Below, piece after piece: positions 1 through 5,711 of a DNA stretch of 6,009 nucleotides. A model generated the notes under the pieces. It had not been told where the DNA came from. It did no database searches and saw only the letters and a program-made list of their open reading frames with translations. Origin of the DNA: an uncultured Sphingorhabdus sp. (GTDB lineage: Bacteria > Pseudomonadota > Alphaproteobacteria > Sphingomonadales > Sphingomonadaceae); assembly GCA_937873665.1 (NCBI GenBank), contig CALMYW010000365.1, forward strand, positions 1 through 6,009, in the 5' to 3' direction. Every line of letters starts with the position of its first letter. Position 1 is the first letter of the stretch. The translations under genes and the position numbers were made by a program.

Positions 1-54
1 ACCGTCGTACTGGTAAATCCGGTACCGAGGGTTCGAATCCCTCCGTCTCCGCCA
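1..54 (+). tRNA. tRNA-Ser, 3' half (5' half lies outside the window)
   Basis: The sequence folds as the 3' half of a class II tRNA. There is a 7-bp variable-arm stem (7-13 with 19-25, loop TAAAT, one G-T pair), then a T arm (27-31 with 39-43, loop TTCGAAT). The 3' acceptor strand CGTCTCC (44-50), discriminator G51 and encoded CCA (52-54) follow. The long variable arm limits the identity to Ser, Leu or bacterial Tyr. The acceptor strand CGTCTCC with discriminator G implies a GGAGACG 5' end, which is typical of serine tRNAs. The first bases (ACCGT) are probably the 3' strand of the anticodon stem. The anticodon itself is not in the window, so the isoacceptor cannot be named. Because only the 3' half is seen, the window cannot show whether this is the intact gene or a duplicated att fragment. 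Confidence 0.85.
27..54 (+). other. Candidate integrase attachment site (att) in the tRNA 3' end
   Basis: P4-type integrases usually recombine within the T-arm to CCA end of a tRNA gene, restoring the tRNA at one junction and leaving a direct repeat at the other. A member of this family starts 158 bp downstream and reads away from the tRNA, the usual layout. I find no second copy of this stretch elsewhere in the window, so the other junction must lie outside. The exact core is inferred, not seen. Confidence 0.45.
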
Positions 55-76
55 CCTTGCGTTCCGCAAGCATCCC

Positions 77-88
77 ATAAGCGCTTAT
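77..88. repeat. 12-bp perfect palindrome between tRNA and integrase gene
   Basis: ATAAGCGCTTAT is fully self-complementary. It sits 22 bp after the tRNA CCA in a non-coding strip. It could be a dimeric protein site (integrase, directionality factor or regulator). A short terminator hairpin for the tRNA is less likely, as the stem would leave almost no loop and only TTTC follows. Function is not established. Confidence 0.4.
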
Positions 89-168
89 TTCTCTTGCATT
101 TCTGCCGATTTGCGGGCATCGTTGTTCCCTATTTGTTTCATAGCTTCCGCCTGCTTCCACATTGATCC

Positions 169-209
169 GGGGGCACGGCTGGGGGCAGCGATCCGGAGAT
201 TCGGGGGCA
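169..209 (+). repeat. Three direct copies of GGGGGCA upstream of the integrase gene
   Basis: GGGGGCA occurs at 169-175, 181-187 and 203-209, with start-to-start spacings of 12 and 22 bp (one and about two helical turns). The last copy ends three bases before the integrase ATG. Repeated short sites on one helical face between att and int suit arm-type integrase binding sites or an autoregulatory operator. This role is inferred from position and phasing only. Confidence 0.5.
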
Positions 210-212
210 TCG

Positions 213-1499
213 ATGTTGACCGAGATGCAAGTGAAGAACGCCAAGGCCAGGGAGCGGGACTACAAGCTAGCCGATTCCGAGGGGCTGTACCTCTATGTCA
301 CCGCCAAAGGTCATCGTAGCTGGCGCATGAAGTACCGCTTTGTCGGAAAAGAACGCCGGCTGGTGCTGGGTGCCTATCCCGATCTGGGCCTGCGCGAAGC
401 GCGGGACCGCAAGGCCGATGCGAGGAAGCTGCTGCGCGAGGGCCGGGATCCGGGGATCGAGGCAGTCAAGGCGCGGGGGGAGCGCGCGGCCGCTTCGGCC
501 AACACCTTCGAAGCGATGGCGCGGGGCTGGTACGCCTTGCAAAGGGATCGCTGGACACCGATACATGCCAGCGACGTGATCGGGAGCCTCGAGAAGGAGG
601 TCTTCCCCTGGCTCGGCAAGCTGCCAGTGACCGAGATCGACGAACCGATGGTGCTCTTGGTTCTGCGCAAGATCGAGAAGCGCGGGGCGATCGAGACCGC
701 ACACCGGGTGCGCCAGCGGATCTCGGCAGTCTTTGTCCATGCCATTGCCGAAGGCGCGGGATCACGCGATCCGGCCGCAGTGGTGACCAGGGCGCTGAAG
801 CCCGTGCCGCGCGCCCGCAAGCGCCCGGCGTTGTTGTCGATCGAAGCCCTGCACGACATGATCCGCAAGACCGAGGCCGAACCGGCCTCACCGCTGACCA
901 AGCTCGCCTCGCGGTTCCTCGCGCTGACCGCCCAGCGGCCAGGGATGATCCGCGCGCTGCCCTGGCACGAGATCGAAGGTGTCGACTGGCAGAGCGATGC
1001 GCCCACCCCCGATGCCTTGTGGCGAGTTCCACCGGCGCGGATGAAGCTGATGCTCGAGCTGAAGCACGATGCCGGGTTCGAGCATCTTGTGCCCTTGAGC
1101 GGAGAAGCGGTAGCGGTGCTGCGCGCGGCCCATGTGCTCACGGGGCGCGGTCCGCTGGTGTTCCCATCCAACCGCAATGCCCGCGTGGCAATGAGCGAGA
1201 ACACGCTGTCCTACTTCTACAACCGTTGCGGCTATCAGGGGCGGCACGTGCCGCACGGCTGGCGCGCCTCGTTCTCGACAATCATGAACGAATGGTCCGA
1301 GCGGCAGGGCAATGCCGGAGACCGGCCCGTGATCGACCTGATCCTGGCGCATGTCCCCGAAGGGATATCGGGATCGGAAGGCGCCTACAACCGCGCCGCC
1401 TACATGGCGCGTCGCCGGGAACTGCTGGGCACATGGGCTGCGATGCTGCTGGAACCGTTTCCGGAGCCACACAAGATGCTGGGCTGGCCGAGCCGATAA
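213..1499 (+). CDS. P4-type tyrosine recombinase / tRNA-targeting integrase (428 aa)
   Basis: Site-specific recombinase expected to integrate and excise the element at the adjacent tRNA-Ser gene. The length is normal for P4/CP4-57-like integrases. Residues 1-85 look like the DUF4102 arm-binding domain (LTEMQVKNAKA, then YVTAKGHRSWRMKYRF and LGAYPDLGLREAR). About 95-190 is the helical core-binding domain, and 205-410 the catalytic domain. Visible catalytic residues are R242 (in AQRPG), a beta-strand lysine near K278, H348 and R351 (HGWR), H380 (LAHV) and the nucleophile Y392 (in AYNR), so the enzyme looks complete. I chose ATG 213 because the family begins near this methionine and GGAG lies at 195-198. 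A TTG at 162 would add 17 unconserved residues. It reads away from the tRNA and ends exactly where the convergent relaxase gene ends. No convincing promoter was identified. Confidence 0.93.
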   Translation: MLTEMQVKNAKARERDYKLADSEGLYLYVTAKGHRSWRMKYRFVGKERRLVLGAYPDLGLREARDRKADARKLLREGRDPGIEAVKARGERAAASANTFEAMARGWYALQRDRWTPIHASDVIGSLEKEVFPWLGKLPVTEIDEPMVLLVLRKIEKRGAIETAHRVRQRISAVFVHAIAEGAGSRDPAAVVTRALKPVPRARKRPALLSIEALHDMIRKTEAEPASPLTKLASRFLALTAQRPGMIRALPWHEIEGVDWQSDAPTPDALWRVPPARMKLMLELKHDAGFEHLVPLSGEAVAVLRAAHVLTGRGPLVFPSNRNARVAMSENTLSYFYNRCGYQGRHVPHGWRASFSTIMNEWSERQGNAGDRPVIDLILAHVPEGISGSEGAYNRAAYMARRRELLGTWAAMLLEPFPEPHKMLGWPSR

Positions 1500-4424
1500 T
1501 CATATCCCGATCTCGAACGGCCGGACCCGTTCGATGGAACGCTCGAGCTCGGGCTTGAGCTGCGCTTCCTCTTTCGGCAGTCCGGCCTGTTGCCCCTTGG
1601 CTGCGGCGGCACCGAGCCGTTCGGTTATCTCGAGCGCCGAGGTCTTGTCGCCGGGATTGCGCTCGAGGCCAACGGCGACCTTGTCCCGGCTATCGAGGAT
1701 CAGGGTGAGCTCGTCGCGCAGGCGGGTGACCGTGACCAGGAAGTTGCGGCCCGAGAGCAGCCTTCGCTCACGGCTGTCCATCACAGCGATGCCTTTGTCC
1801 GAGGTCAGCCCTTGGGCCATGTGGGCATTGAGCGCATAGGCAAGGTCGATCCGGGCGAGCATGGGGTCGTCGCCCTCTAGGCGGTGCTCCATGCCATTGA
1901 CGCCGCGCACCGCGATGCCGTCTTTGTCGATCGCGGTGACCGTCGCCCGGTCGGCATTGATCAGGCCGCGTTCGTGGTCATTGGCGGTCCAGCGGATAGT
2001 ATCGCCGGTGTAGACCCTGAGCGCCTTGCGCGCGAACAGTTGCAGGGCCTGGTTATCGCCATGCAGGCCGATCCGGGCCGGGAGCAAGCGCTGGGCACGC
2101 CCGCGCTCGTCGGAGAGGGTGACTTGCCCTTTGTCCGCAACAACGCCGGTCACCGTGTAGCGCCCGCGCGTCAGACCTTGCCGCGCCTGGCGCGATCCAA
2201 CCTCAAGCACCATGCCGGGCTCGTACGTCCCGACATGGCGCAGTTCCTCACGGGTGGCATTGACCCGCGAGAGCACTGGCAGCTCGCGGCGATCGGGCCC
2301 GATCTCGCCATTGGCGGCAAGCCCGGTCTGTACTGCGGCGTTGATCTCGGCGCGCAGCCGCCGCCCCGAGGCATAGATCGCGGTGGCCTCACGCTCGCTT
2401 GGTGGCAGGGCAAGCCAGCGCTCGGCGGCGAGCAGCGCGCCGTTTTCGCTGGCCTCGATCACATGATCCTTGAGGTGCCCGAGTGCCTCGCCGGTGCGCC
2501 CCTCCTGGGCTGCGGTCTGGGCCCGCTTCAAGGTATCGGAGCGCGCCCTCAGGTTTGAGTCCATCCGCGCCGTCTCGGTGCCCGAGGTGAGCGCCAGCGC
2601 GAACGGCTTGCCTGCCTCGACCGCGCCGAGTTGCCGCGCATCGCCCATCAGCACCAGCCGGTCGACTTCGAGCAGGTTGGCGAGCCTCACCAGCCGGTCC
2701 TGGTCGCGGGTCGAGACCATTGAGGCTTCGTCAAGCACCAGCACGGTGTTGCGATAGCTTGCACGGGCCTCGCCAAGCTGGCTCTTGCTCGCGCCCCCCT
2801 CAAGCAGTTTGCGGTGCTGGCCCAGGAAGCGATGCAGGGTCATCGAAGGGATCCCGGTCTCGCGCTCCAGCATGCGCACCAGGGTGTTCTGGACGCCTAG
2901 CCCAACGATGGCCTTGCCATGCTCCCCCAGGATCTGGGCCGTGGGCCGCAGCAGGCTCGACTTGCCTGCACCTGCCACCCCGTGGACCGCGACCACACGG
3001 TTGGTCGATGAGAGGATCATCCGCCCGGCTGCTTCCTGTCCGGCATTGAGCGTCATGCCGAAGCTCAGGTTGGCGCTGGCTTGCAAGAGTGGACCTGCTT
3101 CGGTCGCAGGAACGACGCTCGGGGCAGCACCTTTGCCCTTATCGATCTCGACCAGCATGCGCGCTTCAAGGGCAAGCGCATCGGCGCTGGTCAGCCACCC
3201 CTGCATGGTACCGCGTCCCTTGTGTAGTGCTCCCTGTTCGGTGAGCTGCGCGATCCGCTTCTCGATCCTGTCCATGGCCGCCGGAAGGCCAAAGTCGAGA
3301 GCCGCCTTGGCCAGATCGGTCGCCTTGAACGCCGCCTCGCGTTCGGACAGATGGCGCACTGCCGCCGCCACCGCATGAGCTGCGGCGATCTCTTCGCGGC
3401 CCCTCAGATGGATCCGCGCCGGGACCAACGGATCGCGCTCCTTGAGGCCCAGTCGTTCGGCAAGTTCCTGCACCAAGACTTGCCCGCGCTGGGCGAGCGA
3501 GGGGCGGTCATGGGCGAGCTTTGACTCACTGATGGCGAGCACAGAACTTCGCATCCGGGCATCCCTTGCCATGCCGACAAGGTCGAGCCCCATTTCCCAG
3601 GCTTGGTCCTGCCACTGGCCGAGCAAGGCCTCGCGATCGACCCCGCTGGGCTTGGCCGAACGGGTCGCCAGCGTCGCCATGATCCCGGCTTCGAGGCCAT
3701 CGCCGCGACGAGCATCGAGCACCTGCTGGCGCCGCGTCGAGAAGGCCATGATCGCCTCTCGGTCGATCCCCTTGGCCTCGAAGTTGCCGTGCTTGCCGAC
3801 ATCGCCGATCGCGTAGCCGAGCTTTTCCACCGCAACCCTGAACCGGGCCATGGTCATGGCGTTGAGCAGGGTATTGAGTTGCCACAGCCGGTCGTTGCGC
3901 AGTGCCTTCCATGACCCGTCCTTCGCCTGGGTTATGTTGGCGACCACGGCGTGGAAGTGGAGGTTCGGTTCCTGGTTGCGGTTGGTGCCGTGCTGGAACA
4001 AGGCAACGGTCAGGTTGTCGGTCTGGACCAGCTGCTCCTTGCCGCCTCGTTCCACCCGCATGAACGCCGCGTTGGCCTCAGCCCACTGCAGGGTCTCGAC
4101 CAACGCCGCACGGTACGCGGCGACGATCCGTTCGTCCTTGCCGACCAGCGCCAGCAATGACCAGGACTTGGGCAGCGAGAAGGTCAGATCAGTTCCCGCG
4201 CGGTGCTCCGAACCCTCGCGTCCGATGCGCCCGCCCTGGGGCAGTTCGCCGCGCAGGATCGCCTCGAACAGACGGGGCTCCACCGTCCCCGCCAGATCCA
4301 GTCGTTCGGCACCTTTGCCAACCCACACGCCCGATCGATCTGCATCGGCCTGGGCGTAATAGTTGTCCTTGGCAAAGTACCCCGCAGCGCCTCCCGCCGA
4401 GCGGACATTGGCCATCGACAGCAT
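1500..4424 (-). CDS. MobF (TrwC/TraI-type) conjugative relaxase-helicase (974 aa)
   Basis: Nicks oriT, stays covalently bound to the 5' end of the transferred strand and unwinds the DNA. Its length is close to R388 TrwC (about 966 aa) and far short of F TraI. The N-terminal relaxase domain (about 1-300) has candidate catalytic tyrosines Y16 and Y22/Y23, an acidic residue D79 in GTDLTFSLPKS, and the metal-binding histidines H145, H156 and H158 (LHFHAVVAN). The C-terminal SF1 helicase has Walker A 482-489 (GVAGAGKS), Walker B VLDEAS (D565, E566), motif III GDARQLG at 594-600, a motif-V-like stretch LNAHMAQGLT near 865-874, and motif VI VTRLRDELTLIL near 899-910. All key motifs are present, so it should be active. 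ATG 4424 gives the family's usual start (MLSMANV) and has a strong GAGAGGGGG site at 4435-4443. It lies 3 bp after the upstream RHH gene, which suggests coupled translation. TrwC itself is encoded after trwB; here no coupling-protein gene intervenes. Confidence 0.95.
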   Translation of the reverse strand: MLSMANVRSAGGAAGYFAKDNYYAQADADRSGVWVGKGAERLDLAGTVEPRLFEAILRGELPQGGRIGREGSEHRAGTDLTFSLPKSWSLLALVGKDERIVAAYRAALVETLQWAEANAAFMRVERGGKEQLVQTDNLTVALFQHGTNRNQEPNLHFHAVVANITQAKDGSWKALRNDRLWQLNTLLNAMTMARFRVAVEKLGYAIGDVGKHGNFEAKGIDREAIMAFSTRRQQVLDARRGDGLEAGIMATLATRSAKPSGVDREALLGQWQDQAWEMGLDLVGMARDARMRSSVLAISESKLAHDRPSLAQRGQVLVQELAERLGLKERDPLVPARIHLRGREEIAAAHAVAAAVRHLSEREAAFKATDLAKAALDFGLPAAMDRIEKRIAQLTEQGALHKGRGTMQGWLTSADALALEARMLVEIDKGKGAAPSVVPATEAGPLLQASANLSFGMTLNAGQEAAGRMILSSTNRVVAVHGVAGAGKSSLLRPTAQILGEHGKAIVGLGVQNTLVRMLERETGIPSMTLHRFLGQHRKLLEGGASKSQLGEARASYRNTVLVLDEASMVSTRDQDRLVRLANLLEVDRLVLMGDARQLGAVEAGKPFALALTSGTETARMDSNLRARSDTLKRAQTAAQEGRTGEALGHLKDHVIEASENGALLAAERWLALPPSEREATAIYASGRRLRAEINAAVQTGLAANGEIGPDRRELPVLSRVNATREELRHVGTYEPGMVLEVGSRQARQGLTRGRYTVTGVVADKGQVTLSDERGRAQRLLPARIGLHGDNQALQLFARKALRVYTGDTIRWTANDHERGLINADRATVTAIDKDGIAVRGVNGMEHRLEGDDPMLARIDLAYALNAHMAQGLTSDKGIAVMDSRERRLLSGRNFLVTVTRLRDELTLILDSRDKVAVGLERNPGDKTSALEITERLGAAAAKGQQAGLPKEEAQLKPELERSIERVRPFEIGI

Positions 4425-4427
4425 GGC

Positions 4428-4733
4428 TCAATCGCCCCCTCTCGAAAGACCAAAGCGCTCGCGATACTCGCGCAGCCGCTTGCCGTGCGCAGCCTGGACC
4501 CGCGCCCTGATCTCCTTGTCGGCCTGGGCCATCAGCAGCCCGTCGGCAGCAGCTGAAGTGAACAGCACATGGGACATCAGCCGGTCCCGGAACGCTGCCT
4601 CATCCTGCCCTTCGAGGGTACCGATCACCGCAAGCTTAAGCCACTGGCTGACGCTCATATGCGCCGCCTCGGCAGCCGCGTTCACCGCCTCGTAAAGCTC
4701 CTGGTCGACATAGCATTGTAGCGCAAAGCGCAT
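4428..4733 (-). CDS. Ribbon-helix-helix (CopG/Arc-type) relaxosome accessory protein (101 aa)
   Basis: Likely the oriT-binding partner of the relaxase, in the role of TrwA of R388 or TraY of F, and probably repressor of its own operon. Residues 2-9 (RFALQCYV) suit the DNA-contacting beta strand. Residues 10-24 (DQELYEAVNAAAEAA) would be helix A, and 28-40 (VSQWLKLAVIGTL), after the turn at AHMS, helix B. The rest (45-101) is predicted helical and charged and may form an oligomerization or partner-binding domain. I place the start at ATG 4733, which has GTGAG eight bases upstream. An in-frame GTG at 4742 would add three residues (MCP) but has no spaced ribosome-binding site. It is first in an operon with the relaxase (3-bp gap). 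A chromosomal CopG-family antitoxin is the main alternative, but there is no toxin gene beside it. The family call rests on fold pattern, not on a database match. Confidence 0.75.
   Translation of the reverse strand: MRFALQCYVDQELYEAVNAAAEAAHMSVSQWLKLAVIGTLEGQDEAAFRDRLMSHVLFTSAAADGLLMAQADKEIRARVQAAHGKRLREYRERFGLSRGGD
4435..4443 (-). promoter_or_regulatory. Ribosome binding site of the relaxase gene
   Basis: On the minus strand GAGAGGGGG lies ten bases upstream of the relaxase ATG, inside the last codons of the RHH gene. Its position overlapping the upstream stop region fits translational coupling. Confidence 0.6.
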
Positions 4734-4784
4734 GGGGCACACTCACGTTGGCCGCCCACCTCGGCCGGAAACCCCTCAGCCTTG

Positions 4785-4792
4785 AGACATCA
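4785..4792. promoter_or_regulatory. Third, degenerate TGACATCA-like site near the RHH gene start
   Basis: AGACATCA matches seven of eight bases of the tandem TGACATCA motif found about 100 bp to the right. It lies about 52 bp upstream of the RHH start codon, where an operator for autoregulation would be expected. Seven matching bases can occur by chance. Confidence 0.3.
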
Positions 4793-4890
4793 CGCTACTG
4801 TCAGTGCGAGGCTGTAGGAAAGCAGTTTTTATCGATGCAGGATCAATGCTTTAGGCATACTTACGTTGATATGATTTGAGGAATTTGGCC

Positions 4891-4910
4891 TGACATCAGA
4901 TGACATCAGG
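4891..4910. repeat. Tandem 10-bp repeat TGACATCAGA / TGACATCAGG
   Basis: Two adjacent copies agree at nine of ten bases, one helical turn apart. Each holds TGA-CA-TCA, itself two-fold symmetric, and the 22-bp unit from CCTGA to TCAGG is an imperfect palindrome (16 of 22 positions). Such paired, turn-spaced dyads suit cooperative binding by dimers of a ribbon-helix-helix protein, here probably the product of the neighbouring gene. Confidence 0.6.
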
Positions 4911-4962
4911 CGGGGACTTGGCGGCAAACCTCAAATGAATGGCGGAATTGCGCCAATCCCCA

Positions 4963-5003
4963 ACACCGGGCTCCCGGGTACGGTGTGCCTGATTCTATTC
5001 CCA
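4963..5003 (+). other. Candidate nic region: hairpin followed by possible relaxase nick site
   Basis: A 6-bp stem (4963-4968 with 4981-4986) is followed on the + strand by GCCTGATTCTATTCCC. In R388 the TrwC site is, as I recall it, a 6-bp hairpin whose right arm is GGTGCG, followed by TATTGTCT/ATAGCC. The right arm here (CGGTGT) and the downstream TTCTATTCCC are similar in layout. The nick would lie near 4996/4997. Nicking this strand would send the right-hand side first and relaxase and integrase last, the same polarity as R388. The loop is larger (12 versus about 4 nt) and the hairpin-to-nick distance two bases longer, so this is only a candidate. Confidence 0.3.
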
Positions 5004-5240
5004 AATTGGACCGGCTGTGTTCAATAAATTGCTGCTCGTGTATTCTGGAAAAATGAGCCTCAATCCCTCAGGATACATAGCCTATCTGGCGCTTGAGTGA
5101 AATCTCCAGCGGTCTTCAAATTGTTCCGATGTTTCGCTTCTGGGAAGCAAATAGCCATGTTGGGCACGCGAACTCCGGCTGACGGAGGTCGCTCATTTTC
5201 ATGCATTCGCGACATCTTCGAAAGGGGTGATTAGCACGCG

Positions 5241-5276
5241 AAAGGCCCGGATCGGCAGGTGCCGATCCGGGCCTTT
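5241..5276 (-). terminator. Perfect 17-bp inverted repeat, likely intrinsic terminator (possibly bidirectional)
   Basis: AAAGGCCCGGATCGGCA, then GG, then its exact reverse complement. The stem is GC-rich and very stable. It begins 27 bases after the stop codon of the ssb pseudogene on the minus strand, the place of its transcription terminator. The arm ends in TTT on both strands but no long T-run follows, so it is not an ideal intrinsic terminator. Its symmetry could stop transcription from either side and insulate the oriT-like region. Confidence 0.7.
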
Positions 5277-5303
5277 GAAGAAAGTTGTCCGAATTCCGCG
5301 GCG

Positions 5304-5658
5304 CTACTTGGCCTGCCGCTTCCTGGGCTCGTCCGAGGTGGCTTCCTTGGCCTTGGCGAGGAAATCAACCTGCTCGGCGATGATCTCACAGCCATAGCGG
5401 ACCTGGCCCTCGCTATCGGTCCAGCGCGAGTAGTGAATGCCCTGTGACCATGACCATTGCACCTTTGGTGACATGCTCGGCGACGCACTTGTTGATGGCA
5501 TTGAAGCAGGTGATTCGGTGCCATTCGGTTTCGGTCTGGCGGTTGCCTTCGCCGTCTTTGAAACTGCGGGTGGTGGCAAGTGAGAGGTTGGTGATTGCGG
5601 CTCCCGACTGAGCGGTGCGGACCTCGGCATTGTTGCCGACGAAGCCGACGAGAGTGAC
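5304..5658 (-). pseudogene. ssb: Single-stranded DNA-binding protein gene, 5'-truncated by an IS and frameshifted
   Basis: The protein would coat single-stranded DNA during replication or conjugative transfer. Reading leftward from 5658 gives a good OB-fold [22 protein letters not shown], then [26 protein letters not shown] and [15 protein letters not shown]. After that the frame runs into a TAG at 5413-5415. The rest of the family pattern ([23 protein letters not shown]) continues in another frame to TAG 5304-5306. The shift lies near 5437-5442. A loss of two bases restores the spacing of the conserved G-R-I/L-x-x-R-W segment best. The N-terminal few residues and start codon are gone: the sequence to the right of 5658 is the terminus of an IS3-family element. 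The C-terminus ends in basic RKRQAK rather than the acidic DDDIPF tip of chromosomal SSBs, which suggests a mobile-element version. Confidence 0.85.
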
Positions 5659-5684
5659 TGAACCGCCCCGGGATTTCCGGAGGC
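5659..5684 (+). repeat. Left terminal inverted repeat of the IS3-family element
   Basis: Starts TGAACCGCCCCGGGATTTCC and extends through GGAGGC. The pattern matches what I recall of termini in this IS3 subgroup. The matching right repeat is not in the window, so the length is approximate. Confidence 0.7.
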
Positions 5685-5711
5685 GCTAACTCCTGAGAGG
5701 AAGGGTCTACG

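Larger units (their letters stand above)
4874..5010. other. Candidate origin of transfer (oriT): cluster of nested inverted repeats
   Basis: This stretch of the gene-free region upstream of the relaxosome operon is dense in symmetry. ATTTGAGG (4874-4881) matches CCTCAAAT (4929-4936) exactly. GGGGA-c-TTGGCG (4912-4923) matches CGCCAATCCCC (4951-4961) with one bulged base. ACACCG (4963-4968) matches CGGTGT (4981-4986). AATTTGG (4882-4888) matches CCAAATT (5001-5007). A tandem direct repeat lies at 4891-4910. Inverted repeats, accessory-protein sites and position next to the RHH and relaxase genes are what MobF oriTs look like. The designation is inferred; boundaries are approximate. Confidence 0.55.
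4734..5240. other. Gene-free regulatory region, about 500 bp
   Basis: No coding sequence with a plausible start and codon pattern is seen on either strand. Base composition is visibly lower in GC than the flanking genes. The left two thirds hold the repeats listed as candidate oriT and RHH sites, and presumably the promoter of the RHH-relaxase operon, though no convincing -35/-10 pair stands out. From about 5010 to 5240 I see only weak structure: a 5-bp stem (CTCCG 5173-5177 with CGGAG 5183-5187) and a 9-bp direct repeat GCACGCGAA (5164-5172 and 5234-5242). Confidence 0.6.

Noticed and set aside
1..54. tmRNA (ssrA) 3' end, another common integrase target
   Set aside because: The long variable arm between anticodon-stem remnant and T arm fits a serine tRNA, and there is no tag or pseudoknot sequence to support tmRNA.
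162..212. An earlier TTG start for the integrase (17 extra residues)
   Set aside because: The added residues cover the GGGGGCA repeats and match nothing in the family; ATG 213 gives the usual N-terminus.
267..1204. Long open frames on the minus strand under the integrase gene
   Set aside because: They are GC-driven shadow frames with low-complexity Arg/Ala/Ser-rich translations and no recognisable domain.
1590..4510. Several + strand frames of 80-220 codons opposite the relaxase gene
   Set aside because: The relaxase has complete motifs along its whole length; the opposite frames have no domain or credible start.
4891..4910. Iterons of a replication origin
   Set aside because: Only two tandem copies and no replication initiator gene in the window; the RHH/oriT reading fits the context better.
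5070..5090. ATACATAGCCTATCTGG as an alternative nic site, because it contains ATAGCC as in R388
   Set aside because: No hairpin precedes it on this strand and the bases before ATAGCC do not match TATTGTCT; the site at 4963-5003 has better architecture.
5435..5445. Programmed frameshift in the ssb gene
   Set aside because: There is no slippery heptamer or stimulatory structure at the point, SSB genes are not known to use one, and the gene already lacks its start.
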